Shown here: piece after piece, positions 34,277-43,560 of the stretch
How positions within the stretch are numbered: the stretch's first letter is position 1
Layout: every line of letters starts with the position of its first letter
Made by a program: the position numbers and the translations under genes
From: Xanthomonas hortorum
GTDB taxonomy: Bacteria; Pseudomonadota; Gammaproteobacteria; Xanthomonadales; Xanthomonadaceae
Direction: 5' to 3' (one strand)
Assembly (NCBI RefSeq): GCF_002940005.1
Contig: NZ_MDEF01000007.1
Length of the DNA: 64,000 bases
The notes under the pieces: generated by a model
What the model was told of the DNA's origin: nothing
What the model saw: only the letters and a program-made list of their open reading frames with translations
Databases searched by the model: none

Positions 34277-35572
34277 ATGACTGCCCTGGCGCTCCCCGCG
34301 ACGCCGCCGGGCCCGATCCTTGTCGCCTACAGCGGCGGCATGGATTCGAGCGTGTTGCTGCAGCTGCTGGCATCCACGCCGCGCTATCGCGACATCGGCT
34401 TGCGCGCGGTGCACGTGCATCACGGCTTGCACGCCGATGCCGATGCGTGGGCTGCGCATTGCCAGCGCCAATGCGATGCATTGCGTATTTCCTTGCAGAT
34501 CGCGCGCGTGCAGGTCGCGCGCGACAGCGGCCTGGGTCTGGAAGCGGCCGCACGCCATGCGCGCCACGCCGCGTTTGCCGAAACACTCACGCCCGGCGAA
34601 TGGCTAACGCTGGCGCACCATCGCGACGACCAGGCCGAGACGTTCCTGCTGCGCGCCCTGCGCGCTTCCGGCCCGGACGGCTTGGCTGCCATGCGCGCGC
34701 AGCGTCCATTCGCAGGCGGCATGCTGTGGCGTCCACTGCTGCACCATGCACGCACCGACTTGCTGGCCTATGCGCAGGCACATGGGCTGGAATGGATCGA
34801 AGACCCCAGCAATGCCGACACACGGTACGACCGCAACTTCCTGCGCACCCAGCTCATGCCTCTGCTGCAGCAACGCTGGCCACAGGCCGCCGAGGCGTTG
34901 GCGCGCAGTGCGCACCTGAGCGCCGATGCCAGCGCGTTGCTGCTGCAAGAGGACGTCGCGCTGCTGCCCGGCATGCTGACCGCCACCGGCGCGCTGGATC
35001 TACAGCGGTTGCGTGCGCAGCCGGCGATACGTCGGCCGCGCCTGCTACGCGCCTGGGTGAGTGCGGCACACGCCCCGCCGCTGCCCGCACATGGCATCAC
35101 CGCGCTTGAGCGGGAAATCGACAACCACGCACCGGACCGGCAAGCGCGCTTTGCCTGGCAACAGGTCGAAGTGCGTCGCTGGCGCCAGTGCCTGTATTTA
35201 CTTCGCCCACACGCAGAATGGCCGCCGCAGTGGCAGACGCGCTGGGATGGCCAGGCGGCGCTGCGCCTGCCCGATGGCGCGCAGTTGCAGTTACACGGCG
35301 CACCCGGCCTGCGCTTCGCGCAACCACTGCTGGTGCACGCACGCCACGGTGGCGAGCGCATCGTGTTGCCGCAACGTGCGCACTCGCATCGCCTCAAGCA
35401 CCTGCTGCAGGAACTGGATCTACCACCCTGGGAACGCGAACGCCTGCCGATCCTGTGGGACGGCGACCAGGTACTCGCAGCCGGCGATCGCATCATCTCG
35501 GCCACATTGAACAACTGGCTGCAGGCCAATAACGCAGCGTTGAGATGGCACAGCAACACAGCTGCGAATTGA
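34277..35572 (+). CDS. tilS: tRNA(Ile)-lysidine synthetase
   Basis: 431 residues from the ATG at 34277. The PP-loop SGGMDSS lies at residues 19-25. It is followed by VHVHHGLHADADAW, ARHARHAAFAE, LAHHRDDQAETFLLRALRASG and WIEDPSNADTRYDRNFLR, all diagnostic of TilS, and by the C-terminal TilS domains (LPQRAHSHRLKHLLQELDLPPWERERLPILW). It converts the wobble cytidine of tRNA-Ile(CAU) to lysidine with ATP, making the tRNA read AUA; this is essential. An earlier start at 34187 would add a non-homologous leader. It precedes xseB by 31 bp. Confidence 0.94.
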   Translation: MTALALPATPPGPILVAYSGGMDSSVLLQLLASTPRYRDIGLRAVHVHHGLHADADAWAAHCQRQCDALRISLQIARVQVARDSGLGLEAAARHARHAAFAETLTPGEWLTLAHHRDDQAETFLLRALRASGPDGLAAMRAQRPFAGGMLWRPLLHHARTDLLAYAQAHGLEWIEDPSNADTRYDRNFLRTQLMPLLQQRWPQAAEALARSAHLSADASALLLQEDVALLPGMLTATGALDLQRLRAQPAIRRPRLLRAWVSAAHAPPLPAHGITALEREIDNHAPDRQARFAWQQVEVRRWRQCLYLLRPHAEWPPQWQTRWDGQAALRLPDGAQLQLHGAPGLRFAQPLLVHARHGGERIVLPQRAHSHRLKHLLQELDLPPWERERLPILWDGDQVLAAGDRIISATLNNWLQANNAALRWHSNTAAN

Positions 35573-35603
35573 CCCGCCTGCGCGCGCGCCGCACACTTTA
35601 CCG

Positions 35604-35867
35604 ATGGCCAAGAAGTCCTTGAACGAAACATCCCCGGTTGCCCGCTTCGAACAGTCGCTGGAAGAACTCGAGCAACTGGTGCAGAAGATGGAGGTCGGCG
35701 ACCAGAGCCTGGAGCAATCGCTCATGGCCTATGAGCGTGGCATCGGCTTGTACCGCGATTGCCAGCAGGCACTGGAACACGCCGAACTGCGCGTACGCAT
35801 GCTGACCGACCCCGCCCGCCCCGATCTGGCCGAAACCTTCGAACCGCCGTCGTCGGACGGCGGCTGA
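35604..35867 (+). CDS. xseB: Exodeoxyribonuclease VII small subunit
   Basis: 87 residues, the normal size. The family core is unmistakable: ARFEQSLEELEQLVQKMEVGDQSLEQSLMAYERGIGLYRDCQQAL, a helical hairpin that binds the large subunit XseA. With XseA it degrades single-stranded DNA in the cytosol. Its TGA is followed after one base by the GTG start of ispA, so the two are translationally coupled. Confidence 0.95.
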   Translation: MAKKSLNETSPVARFEQSLEELEQLVQKMEVGDQSLEQSLMAYERGIGLYRDCQQALEHAELRVRMLTDPARPDLAETFEPPSSDGG

Positions 35868-35868
35868 G

Positions 35869-36744
35869 GTGAGTTCGGCGTTGTTCGATCACTGGATCGC
35901 CCGTACCGAACGCAGCCTGGGGGCATGCCTGCCAAGCACAGCGCTTGCCCCGCAGCGCCTGCACGCCGCCATGCGGCACGCGGTACTGGGCGGCGGCAAG
36001 CGCATGCGCCCCTTGCTGGTGTATGCGACCGGCGCGCTGTTCGGCGCCGACGAAGACAGCCTGGACACCCCTGCCGTGGCGGTGGAGCTGATCCATGCCT
36101 ATTCGCTGGTGCACGACGATCTGCCGGCGATGGACGACGACGCGCTGCGCCGCGGCCAGCCCACCGTACATATCGCCTTCGATGAAGCCACGGCGATTCT
36201 GGCCGGCGATGCGCTGCAGACGCGCGCGTTCGAGTTGTTGGCTGCGGCATCGGTGAGTGCCGACCTGCGGGTCGGCTGGCTGCAGAGCCTGACCGGTGCT
36301 GCAGGCGCTGCCGGCATGTGCGGAGGCCAGGCGCTGGATATCGATGCCACCGGCCAGCTGCAATCGCTGAGCGACCTGGAACGCATGCACGCACTCAAGA
36401 CCGGCGCGCTGATCCGCGCGGCGGTGCGTATGGGTGCGTTGACCGGTGGCGCCGCGCATGCCGACCAGCAGCGCCTGGACGCCTTTGCCGATGCGCTGGG
36501 CCTGGCGTTCCAGGTGCGCGACGACATTCTGGACGTGGAATCGAGCTCGGCGCAGTTGGGCAAGACCGCCGGCAAGGACGCTGCGCAATCCAAGTCCACC
36601 TATCCCGCCCTGCTCGGGATGGAGGGCGCCAAGGCCAAGCTGGCAGAGCTGGCCACGCGCATGCACGACATCCTGCAGCCCTACGGCCAGCCCGGCGAAA
36701 CGCTGGCGACGCTAGGCCGGTTTGCGGTGGACCGCGCGCACTAG
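35869..36744 (+). CDS. ispA: Farnesyl diphosphate synthase
   Basis: 291 residues from a GTG one base after the xseB stop. First aspartate-rich motif DDLPAMDDD and second DDILDVE are complete, with GGGKRMRP (substrate Arg/Lys) near the N-terminus and GKTAGKDAAQSKSTYPALLG near the end. It condenses dimethylallyl diphosphate with two isopentenyl diphosphates to farnesyl diphosphate in the cytosol, feeding undecaprenyl and quinone synthesis. In many proteobacteria dxs follows directly; here the next gene is a secreted protease, so dxs must be elsewhere. Confidence 0.95.
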   Translation: MSSALFDHWIARTERSLGACLPSTALAPQRLHAAMRHAVLGGGKRMRPLLVYATGALFGADEDSLDTPAVAVELIHAYSLVHDDLPAMDDDALRRGQPTVHIAFDEATAILAGDALQTRAFELLAAASVSADLRVGWLQSLTGAAGAAGMCGGQALDIDATGQLQSLSDLERMHALKTGALIRAAVRMGALTGGAAHADQQRLDAFADALGLAFQVRDDILDVESSSAQLGKTAGKDAAQSKSTYPALLGMEGAKAKLAELATRMHDILQPYGQPGETLATLGRFAVDRAH

Positions 36745-37170
36745 CGCGACGCTCAGAACGACCACCCAGCTATATAACCGGCCCACCCAATCAAACGCGG
36801 ACGTCGCTGCGTGGCTACTCCCCAGCGGCAGCGATGCATGCATCGATCCTGCGATCGCGCTGACATCTGCGCACACCGTGCGCCAGCGCACGGTGGAGGC
36901 GTGGAGCGTCCTCGAATAACCGGAGTGCTGCGTCACAAAACGTAAATTCTCTTTCCGCAGATTTTCACAAGTGAATTTATGCGGTGCGCGTTAAAAATGT
37001 GGATAGACGCACACCTTGGAGCCAAATTGTCGCCATCGCTGTCCATATTTGCCATTCCAGCGCCATTAGCAAGCCAAAAACAGCACTAATCGCTTGTCTT
37101 GTCGTGCCCGCTCGCCCTGCCTAGGTTGGTCTGCCCGCGTTCAGCGGACATCCCCCGATCACATGGAGAG
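36745..37170. other. Intergenic region before the M35 protease
   Basis: About 425 bp with no gene I can support. The half nearer the protease is AT-richer and contains a perfect palindrome TTCACAAGTGAA (36964-36975) and a looser dyad GGTGCG...CGCACACC (about 36983-37014), both plausible operators or promoter elements for the secreted protease. Confidence 0.5.
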
Positions 37171-38265
37171 TTGCTGGCGAAGAATGTTTTTCTCGCATCG
37201 TTTGCAGCAGGCACGTTGGCCGTTGTTGGCGTGCTCGGATCGGCCCAGGCGCAGTCCGTGCGCGGCCCGGTTCCGTTGACCATCGAACTGGCGCCGGTCG
37301 CCGATCAGGCTGGGCGGCACCAAGGCAAGATCGCCGTCACCGTTACCAACAACGGCAGCCAGATCGCGCGCGTCCCGACCTACCAGCTGCCGCTGAAGTC
37401 ACTGGATAACGGCATTCTGGACGTCAGCCGCGATGGTACGCCGGTGAACTACACCGGGCGCCTGGTCAAGCGCGGCCTGCCCAAGGCGGCCGACTTCACC
37501 ATCCTCAAGCCCGGCCAGAGCGTGCAGGGCGAGGTCGATCTGGCGGGCGCCTACGATCTGTCCACCAGCGGCAACTACACCATCCGGGTCAGCTCGCCGC
37601 TGCAGTACGCTTCGCTGGCCGATGGCAGCCTGCTGAAGACCGCCGATGGCAGGACTGCGGTGGCCGGCAGCGCGCCGTTGACGGTGTGGCTGGACGGCGT
37701 CAACCGCGGCGTGCAGCGCCGGATGGCGATCGGTCCGACCGCCGTGGTCAACGGCGTCAATTATCTGAACTGCAGCACCACCCGCACCAGCCAGGCCGGC
37801 AGCGCGGTCACGGCGGCCCGCGCCTACTCGCAGAACGCGCGCAATTACCTCAATGCGGGCAGCACCGGCGCGCGCTACACCACCTGGTTCGGCGCCTACA
37901 ACGCCTCGCGCTACAGCCGCGTCAGCCAGAACTTCGTGGCCATCGACAACGCGCTGGACCAGAACAACGGCCAGATCACCATCAACTGCAATTGCACCGA
38001 CAGCGCCTACGCGTACGTCTATGCAAACGCGCCTTACGAGATCTACGTCTGCAACGCGTTCTGGAGCGCGCCGACCCAGGGCACCGACTCCAAGGCCGGC
38101 ACGCTGGTGCACGAGATGAGCCACTTCACCGCAGTGGCCGGCACCCAGGACCGCGTGTATGGCCAGTCCAGCGCGCGCAACCTGGCGATCAGCAACCCGG
38201 CCCAGGCGATCACCAATGCCGACAGCCACGAGTACTTCGCCGAGAACACCCCGGCGCAGAACTGA
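37171..38265 (+). CDS. Secreted M35-type (aspzincin) metalloendopeptidase
   Basis: 364 residues if started at the TTG at 37171; no ATG precedes the signal peptide, and a GGAGAG sits unusually close, so the start is uncertain. The signal is NVFLASFAAGTLAVVGVLGSAQAQ. The first half is an immunoglobulin-like domain (IELAPVADQAGRHQGKIAVTVTNNGSQIARV). The second is a peptidase with the zinc motif LVHEMSHF and the aspzincin third-ligand motif GTQDRVYG, as in deuterolysin and peptidyl-Lys metalloendopeptidase. Cysteines in NCNCTD and YVCNAF may form disulfides. Likely a type II-secreted protease. It converges on a shared terminator with the DUF4870 gene. Confidence 0.87.
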   Translation: MLAKNVFLASFAAGTLAVVGVLGSAQAQSVRGPVPLTIELAPVADQAGRHQGKIAVTVTNNGSQIARVPTYQLPLKSLDNGILDVSRDGTPVNYTGRLVKRGLPKAADFTILKPGQSVQGEVDLAGAYDLSTSGNYTIRVSSPLQYASLADGSLLKTADGRTAVAGSAPLTVWLDGVNRGVQRRMAIGPTAVVNGVNYLNCSTTRTSQAGSAVTAARAYSQNARNYLNAGSTGARYTTWFGAYNASRYSRVSQNFVAIDNALDQNNGQITINCNCTDSAYAYVYANAPYEIYVCNAFWSAPTQGTDSKAGTLVHEMSHFTAVAGTQDRVYGQSSARNLAISNPAQAITNADSHEYFAENTPAQN

Positions 38266-38287
38266 TCCAGCCGTCGTCTGAAACGCC

Positions 38288-38315
38288 AAAGGCCCGGCAT
38301 CGCTGCCGGGCCTTT
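38288..38315 (+). terminator. Bidirectional terminator
   Basis: AAAGGCCCGGCA / TGCCGGGCCTTT, a 12-bp perfect stem with a TCGC loop, between the M35 protease and the convergent DUF4870 gene. Confidence 0.92.
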
Positions 38316-38335
38316 GTCTTTCGCATTGCGACCGG

Positions 38336-38725
38336 TTACTTGATCAGGCGCAGCGTGAACGGATAACGGTAATGCTCGCCGTTGTTGGCCTTGACCGCGG
38401 CCAGGATGCACAGCACCAGGTTGGCGATCCACACCAGCGTCGGCACAAAGAACAGAATGCCGAACGACACGATGGTCAGGATCACCGCAGCCACATAGGC
38501 GATGATCACGGTGATCTGGAAATTCAGCGCTTCCTTGGCCTGGTCGGTGGCAAACGGCTTGGACGGGCTGGCGTCCTTGCTGATCAGCCAGATCACCAGC
38601 GCGCCGATGAAGGACGTGAGGATGCCGAGCAGATGCGCGGCCAGCGCCAGGGTGCGCTCCTCCGACGGCGAGCTGGTGCCGATCGGCGGTGGCGGCGGTG
38701 CAGCGTGTGACTCGAAGTCGCTCAT
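38336..38725 (-). CDS. DUF4870 membrane protein
   Basis: 129 residues from the ATG at 38725; the adjacent ATG at 38728 is nearly too close to the GGGGAG ribosome site. A proline-rich N-terminus (APPPPPIGTSS) precedes four hydrophobic helices: LAAHLLGILTSFIGALVIWLI, FQITVIIAYVAAVILTIV, SFGILFFVPTLVWIANLVLCILA. The DUF4870 hallmark AKEALNFQITV is present. The family is related to Tic20-like small membrane proteins; function unknown. Transcribed alone. Confidence 0.88.
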   Translation of the reverse strand: MSDFESHAAPPPPPIGTSSPSEERTLALAAHLLGILTSFIGALVIWLISKDASPSKPFATDQAKEALNFQITVIIAYVAAVILTIVSFGILFFVPTLVWIANLVLCILAAVKANNGEHYRYPFTLRLIK

Positions 38726-38867
38726 CATGTCTCCCCATGCATGGTTGTGGTGCGGCGGACTATAGCAACCCGTCAGCCAGCCACCAGTGCGGGAAGACAT
38801 GGTCTCGTTCGCGATGCTCCGCGGCAGTGGCCGGGAGCGGTGAGCACAGTCATCGCGACCGGCGCGC

Positions 38868-40235
38868 TCAGCTGTCGCCTGCGACTGTCATGCGGTTGAG
38901 CAGCACCGCACCGATCTTGACGTGCGAACGCGGATCCACATCGTTGCCAACCGCCTCGATGCCGGCAAACATCTCGCGCAGGTTGCCGGCGATGGTCAGG
39001 CCGTCGACCGGATAGGCGATCACGCCGTTCTCGATCCAGAAGCCACCGGCGCCGCGCGAATAATCGCCGGTCACTGGATTGACGCCGTTGCCCATCAGTT
39101 CGGTGACCAGCAGACCGCGCGACATGCCGGACATCATCGAGGCCAGATCGCCCGCATTCGCAGTGACCTGCAGGTTGTGGACGCCGCCGGCGTTGGCGGT
39201 GGTCTGCAGGCCCAGCTTGCGTGCCGAATAGCTGCCGAGCACATACCGCTGCAGCACGCCGTCGCTGATCAGCGCCGAACGCCGCGTCGCCACGCCCTCG
39301 CCATCGAAGGCGGCCGAGCGCAGCCCCCGACGCAGATGCGGCAGCTCCTCGATGTTGAACCAGTCCGGGAACAACTTGGTGCCGACACTGTCGAGCAGGA
39401 AGCTGGCACGCCGATACAGCGCGCCGCCGGAAACCGCGCCGAGCAGATGGCCGACCAGGGAGCGCGCCACTTCCGGCGCAAACAGCACCGGCAGCTGGCC
39501 GGTCGGCAGTGAACGCGGTTGCAGCCGCGCCAGGGTGCGCTCGGCAGCATGGCGGCCGATCGCCTCGGGCGCTTCCAGGTCTTCGCGTGCCAGCGCGCTG
39601 CTGTACCAGCCATCGCGCTGCATACCGTCGCCCTGCCCGGCGATCAGCGCGCAGCTGATCGAATGATGGGTGCCGCGCTCGCGGCCGATGAAGCCATGCG
39701 AGTTGGCATACACCGACAGGCTGAGCCCGGTGCTGGCCGAGGCGCCATCGGAATTGCTGATCCGCGCGTCGGCATCGCGCCCGGCGGTTTCGCAGGCCAG
39801 CGCCAGATCCACCGCGGTGTCGGCGTCCAGCGCCCACGGGTGCCAGCTGTCCAGTTCGGGGAACTCGCGCGCCATCAGTTCCGGGTCGGCCAGGCCGGCG
39901 GCCACGTCGTCTTCGGTGTAGCGGGCGATCGCACAGGCCTGGGCCACGGTGGATTCCAGGCTGGAATCCTGCAGATCGGCGGTGCTGGCACTGCCCTTGC
40001 GCTTGCCGAAGTAGACGGTGACCGCGATACCGCGGTCGCGGGTGGATTCCACCGTTTCCACATCGCCGAGGCGCACGTTGACGTCCAGGCCGCGCTCTTC
40101 GCTGCAGCTCACTTCGGCCTGGGTGGCGCCGGCCGCACGGGCGCGCTCGAGCAGGCGCTGCGAGATGTCGGTAAGCGCGTCAAGACGCTGCAGGCTGTCG
40201 TCGTGGACACGTGTTTCGGAGGAGAGTGCGTTCAA
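38868..40235 (-). CDS. pmbA: Metalloprotease PmbA/TldE
   Basis: 455 residues from a TTG at 40235, which has AAGGA 8 bp upstream. It matches the TldE/PmbA subunit: AEVSCSEERGLDVNVRLGDVETVESTRDRGIAVTVYFGKRKGSAST near the start, then GLSLSVYANSHGF and the C-terminal GAGGFWIENGVIAYPVDGLTIAGNLREMFAGIEAVGND. TldE lacks the HExxxH of TldD and forms with it a heterodimeric protease that trims unfolded or modified peptides (microcin B17 maturation, CcdA degradation in E. coli). tldD is encoded 1.1 kb away on the same strand, with yjgA divergent between them. Confidence 0.93.
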   Translation of the reverse strand: MNALSSETRVHDDSLQRLDALTDISQRLLERARAAGATQAEVSCSEERGLDVNVRLGDVETVESTRDRGIAVTVYFGKRKGSASTADLQDSSLESTVAQACAIARYTEDDVAAGLADPELMAREFPELDSWHPWALDADTAVDLALACETAGRDADARISNSDGASASTGLSLSVYANSHGFIGRERGTHHSISCALIAGQGDGMQRDGWYSSALAREDLEAPEAIGRHAAERTLARLQPRSLPTGQLPVLFAPEVARSLVGHLLGAVSGGALYRRASFLLDSVGTKLFPDWFNIEELPHLRRGLRSAAFDGEGVATRRSALISDGVLQRYVLGSYSARKLGLQTTANAGGVHNLQVTANAGDLASMMSGMSRGLLVTELMGNGVNPVTGDYSRGAGGFWIENGVIAYPVDGLTIAGNLREMFAGIEAVGNDVDPRSHVKIGAVLLNRMTVAGDS

Positions 40236-40379
40236 TGCTTTATCCTTAGGAACGCGGATCCTTCCGCAAAAGCTCGGCCATCGTTGGCCGGAGTGTCTGA
40301 ATTCAGTGCGGAGTGTTCCGCCGGCGCCCGGCCGTTCAAGGCCGGAGTTTTATCAACCAAGTTTCGGGATGTAGTGGCA

Positions 40380-40985
40380 ATGCGCGGACGCGACGAAGAC
40401 ACCGGTGAATTTCGCGGCACCAGCCGCAGCCAGCAGCGGCGCGAGGCGCTGGAAATTTTCGACCTGGGCGAAAAGCTGGTGGCGCTCACCCCGGCGCAGC
40501 TGGCCAAGTTGCCGGTGCCCGAATCGCTGATTCCGCATATCGAAGAGAGCAAGCGCATCACCTCGCATATCGCGCACAAGCGGCAGCTGGCGTTTCTGGC
40601 CAAGCACATGCGCCGCGAGGACGACACCACGCTGAACGCGTTGCGCGACGCGCTGGATGCCAACAGCGATACCGCGCGCCGCGAAGTGGCCGCGATTCAC
40701 CGGGTCGAGCGCTGGCGCGAGCGGTTGCTGGCCGAGAGCGACGTGGCGCTGGCCGAACTGCTGGAGGCGTACCCGGCCGCCGACCGCCAGCAACTGCGTC
40801 AGCTGGTGCGCAACGCCATCAGCGAGCGGGCCAAGAACAAGCCGCCGCGCGCCTACCGCGAGCTGTTCCAGGTGCTGCGCGAGTTGTCCACGCAGGCGGG
40901 CGAAGAAGTGGATGCCGGCGACGACGACATCGATCTCAACGAGAGCGACGACGCCGACAGCGAAGAAACGCGGACCGAGGACTGA
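40380..40985 (+). CDS. yjgA: Ribosome-associated protein YjgA (DUF615)
   Basis: 201 residues from the ATG at 40380 (a GTG six bases earlier is possible). Family core: SRSQQRREALEIFDLGEKLVALTPAQLAKLPVPESL, IEESKRITSHIAHKRQLAFLAKHMR and NKPPRAYRELFQVLREL. The C-terminus is an acidic tail (DAGDDDIDLNESDDADSEE). YjgA associates with late 50S assembly intermediates in E. coli. It is divergent from pmbA, a pairing seen in many proteobacteria. Confidence 0.93.
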   Translation: MRGRDEDTGEFRGTSRSQQRREALEIFDLGEKLVALTPAQLAKLPVPESLIPHIEESKRITSHIAHKRQLAFLAKHMRREDDTTLNALRDALDANSDTARREVAAIHRVERWRERLLAESDVALAELLEAYPAADRQQLRQLVRNAISERAKNKPPRAYRELFQVLRELSTQAGEEVDAGDDDIDLNESDDADSEETRTED

Positions 40986-41033
40986 GGAACCACACAGGCG
41001 GGACGCATCACGCCCCACCGCCCCCGCTGTTGC

Positions 41034-41062
41034 GATTCCCGAATCCCCATTCCCGAATCCCC
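41034..41062. repeat. GGGATTG-type heptamer repeat next to the tldD stop
   Basis: Reads GATTCCCGAATCCCCATT then CCCGAATCCCC: alternating heptamers of the AATCCCC/GAATCCC type. It ends 5 bp before the tldD stop. The same family occurs at 47465-47493, 47569-47600 and 56424-56452. Confidence 0.6.
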
Positions 41063-41067
41063 GCATC

Positions 41068-42513
41068 TCAGGCCTGCGTTCCGCCAACGGTGATGCCGTC
41101 GATCAGCAACGACGGCTGGCCGACGCCAACCGGCACGCTCTGCCCGTCCTTGCCGCACACGCCCACGCCTTCGTCCAGCGCCAGGTCATTGCCGATCATG
41201 CGCACCTTCTGCATGGTCTCCGGTCCGTTGCCGATCAGCGTGGCGCCCTTCACCGGCGCGGTGACCTTGCCGTCTTCGATCAGGTAGGCCTCGGTGGCCG
41301 AGAACACGTACTTGCCGCTGGTGATGTCGACCTGGCCGCCACCGAAGTTGACCGCATAGATGCCCTTCTTGACCGAGCGGATCATCTCCTGCGGATCGTG
41401 CTGCCCGGCGCGCATGTAGGTGTTGGTCATGCGCGGCATGGTCAGGTGCGCGAACGACTCGCGGCGGCCGTTGCCGGTTGGCGCCACGCCCATCAGGCGC
41501 GCGTTATGGGTGTCCTGCATGTAGCCGACCAGCACGCCGTCTTCGATCAGTGTGGTGCACTGAGTGGGCGTGCCTTCGTCGTCGATATTGAGCGAGCCGC
41601 GACGGCCATCCAGGGTGCCGTCATCGACGATGGTCACGCCCGGCGAGGCCACGCGCTCGCCGATGCGGCCGGCGTAGACGCTGGTGCCCTTGCGGTTGAA
41701 ATCGCCTTCCAGGCCGTGGCCGACTGCCTCGTGCAGCAGCACGCCGGGCCAGCCCGGGCCGAGCACCACCTGCATCACGCCGGCCGGTGCCGGAATCGCA
41801 TCCAGATTGACCAGGGCCTGGCGCAGCGCTTCGCGCGCGAAGCCCTCCGGGCGGCCGTCGGCGAACAGCTCGGCATAGCCGTAACGCCCGCCGCCGCCGG
41901 AATAGCCGGATTCGCGGCGCCCGCCGTGTTCGACGATCACCTGCACGTTCATGCGCACCAGCGGGCGCACATCGGCGGCCAGCACGCCGTCGCTGCGCGC
42001 GATCAGCACCGTGTCCACACCGCCGGACAGGCTCACCATCACCTGATTGACGCGCGGATCGGCGGCGCGCACGTACTGGTCGATGCGGCGCAGCAACTCG
42101 ACCTTGGTCGCGCTGTCCATGTCGTCGATCGGGTCGGCGGCCGGGTACAGCGCACGACCACTGCCGCGCACCAGCGTGCGGGTGGATTGCGCACCGCCGT
42201 CGCGCGAGATCGCGCGCGCCGACTGCGCCGCTTCCAGCAGCGCCTCGCGCTGGATGTCGTCGGAGTAGGCGAAGCCGGTCTTCTCGCCGGAAATCGCACG
42301 CACGCCCACGCCTTGTTCGATGGAATGCGCACCGTCCTTGACGATGCCGTCTTCCACGCTCCAGCTCTCGCGTCGCGAATGCTGGAAATACAGGTCGCCG
42401 AAGTCGATGCCCGGGCCCAACAGGGCGCCGAAGGTGCGGTCGAGATGGCCGGTGTCCAGGCCGGAAGGAAGCAGCAGCCGGGTTTCGGCCAGAGTGAGAG
42501 CGTTATCGGTCAT
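41068..42513 (-). CDS. tldD: Metalloprotease TldD
   Basis: 481 residues from the ATG at 42513. The zinc-binding motif HEAVGHGLEGD (HExxxH) is intact, with the preceding GWPGVLLHEA and following NRKGTSVYAGRIGERVASPGVTIVDDGTL typical of TldD, and a C-terminal GVCGKDGQSVPVGVGQPSLLIDGITVGGT. It is the catalytic partner of PmbA/TldE (38868-40235). In E. coli tldD lies next to yhdP; here yhdP is nearby but separated by a DUF6065 gene on the opposite strand. Confidence 0.95.
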   Translation of the reverse strand: MTDNALTLAETRLLLPSGLDTGHLDRTFGALLGPGIDFGDLYFQHSRRESWSVEDGIVKDGAHSIEQGVGVRAISGEKTGFAYSDDIQREALLEAAQSARAISRDGGAQSTRTLVRGSGRALYPAADPIDDMDSATKVELLRRIDQYVRAADPRVNQVMVSLSGGVDTVLIARSDGVLAADVRPLVRMNVQVIVEHGGRRESGYSGGGGRYGYAELFADGRPEGFAREALRQALVNLDAIPAPAGVMQVVLGPGWPGVLLHEAVGHGLEGDFNRKGTSVYAGRIGERVASPGVTIVDDGTLDGRRGSLNIDDEGTPTQCTTLIEDGVLVGYMQDTHNARLMGVAPTGNGRRESFAHLTMPRMTNTYMRAGQHDPQEMIRSVKKGIYAVNFGGGQVDITSGKYVFSATEAYLIEDGKVTAPVKGATLIGNGPETMQKVRMIGNDLALDEGVGVCGKDGQSVPVGVGQPSLLIDGITVGGTQA

Positions 42514-42612
42514 GCGATCAGGATGGGGCCCGCACGCCGGGGAGACAAGTCGTTCGGCTGAACGTGCGGCGCGGCTATCATCGCAGGCCCGCTGCCCTGC
42601 CGACGCCCGCGC

Positions 42613-43380
42613 ATGAAGCTCACTGCCCACGTCCTGGATGGCCACACGCTGGACATCCGCCCCGCCCCGCACGAGCGCGACTGGATGGACGCCACCGACC
42701 AGCGCTATGCCTACCGTTGCCTACCGCTGGCGATCGCCAATGCGCATGGCTGGGAGCTGCTGTGCCAGGCCGGTTTCGCGGCCAGCTGGAACGGCGGCGA
42801 TGGCCTGGACGCCATCCAGATCGTTGCCGATGCAGGCAGCGCATCACCGGCGATCAGCCACTTCGGCTACGGCGTGCTGACCTTCCACGTGCCCTGCCTG
42901 TTCCGCACCGAAGAAGGCATCGATCTGTTCGTCACCGGGCCATTGAACCGGCCCAAGGACGGCATCGGCGCGTTGAGCGGCATGGTGGAAACCGACTGGA
43001 GCCCGTACACCTTCACCATGAACTGGAAGTTCACCCGGCCCGGGCGGGTGCGCTTCGACGCCGGCGAGCCGTTCTGCCATCTGTTTCCGCTGCCACGCCG
43101 GCTGATCGAGCAAGTGCAACCGCAGTGGCAACCGTTGTCCGAGGCGCCGGAGCTGGCGCAGCAGCATGCCGATTGGACCCACAGCCGCACCCGGTTTCTG
43201 GATGCACTGCCGGATGCGCAATCGGCCGCGGCACGCGAGAAATGGCAGCGCGGCTACTTCCGTGGCGTGGCTGGCGCAGATCAACCGCCAGCGCCGGACC
43301 ATCGTTCGCGTCTGCGCTTGCCGATGTTCGCGCGTGCTGCCAGCGAAGACGAGGCGGATAACGGGACGCCAGCAGACTGA
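42613..43380 (+). CDS. DUF6065 family protein
   Basis: 255 residues, soluble, without signal or membrane segments. The N-terminal pattern IRPAPHERDWMDATDQRYAYRCLPLAIANAHGWELL and central HFGYGVLTFHVPCLFRTEEGIDLFVTGPLNRPKDGIGALSGMVETDWSPYTFTMNWKFTRPG match what I recall of DUF6065. Members are of unknown function and occasionally sit near 2-oxoglutarate/iron oxygenase-type genes. It is divergent from tldD and convergent with yhdP; the 180 bp to yhdP contain no clear gene. Confidence 0.72.
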   Translation: MKLTAHVLDGHTLDIRPAPHERDWMDATDQRYAYRCLPLAIANAHGWELLCQAGFAASWNGGDGLDAIQIVADAGSASPAISHFGYGVLTFHVPCLFRTEEGIDLFVTGPLNRPKDGIGALSGMVETDWSPYTFTMNWKFTRPGRVRFDAGEPFCHLFPLPRRLIEQVQPQWQPLSEAPELAQQHADWTHSRTRFLDALPDAQSAAAREKWQRGYFRGVAGADQPPAPDHRSRLRLPMFARAASEDEADNGTPAD

Positions 43381-43560
43381 GCATGTCAGCGTATGGGCGC
43401 GGCTTGCCACGTGCAGAGCTGGCTGGAAGGCGATAGGTGTATTCGATGTGCCCGGCGGGCGCTTCAACGCCTCAGCGCGACGGTGTGCGGACTGGCCCCG
43501 ATGCATTGCGTGCGCTAGGCGCACTCGACTAATCCGGCGGGCGCCGCACGCTTGAGCGCC

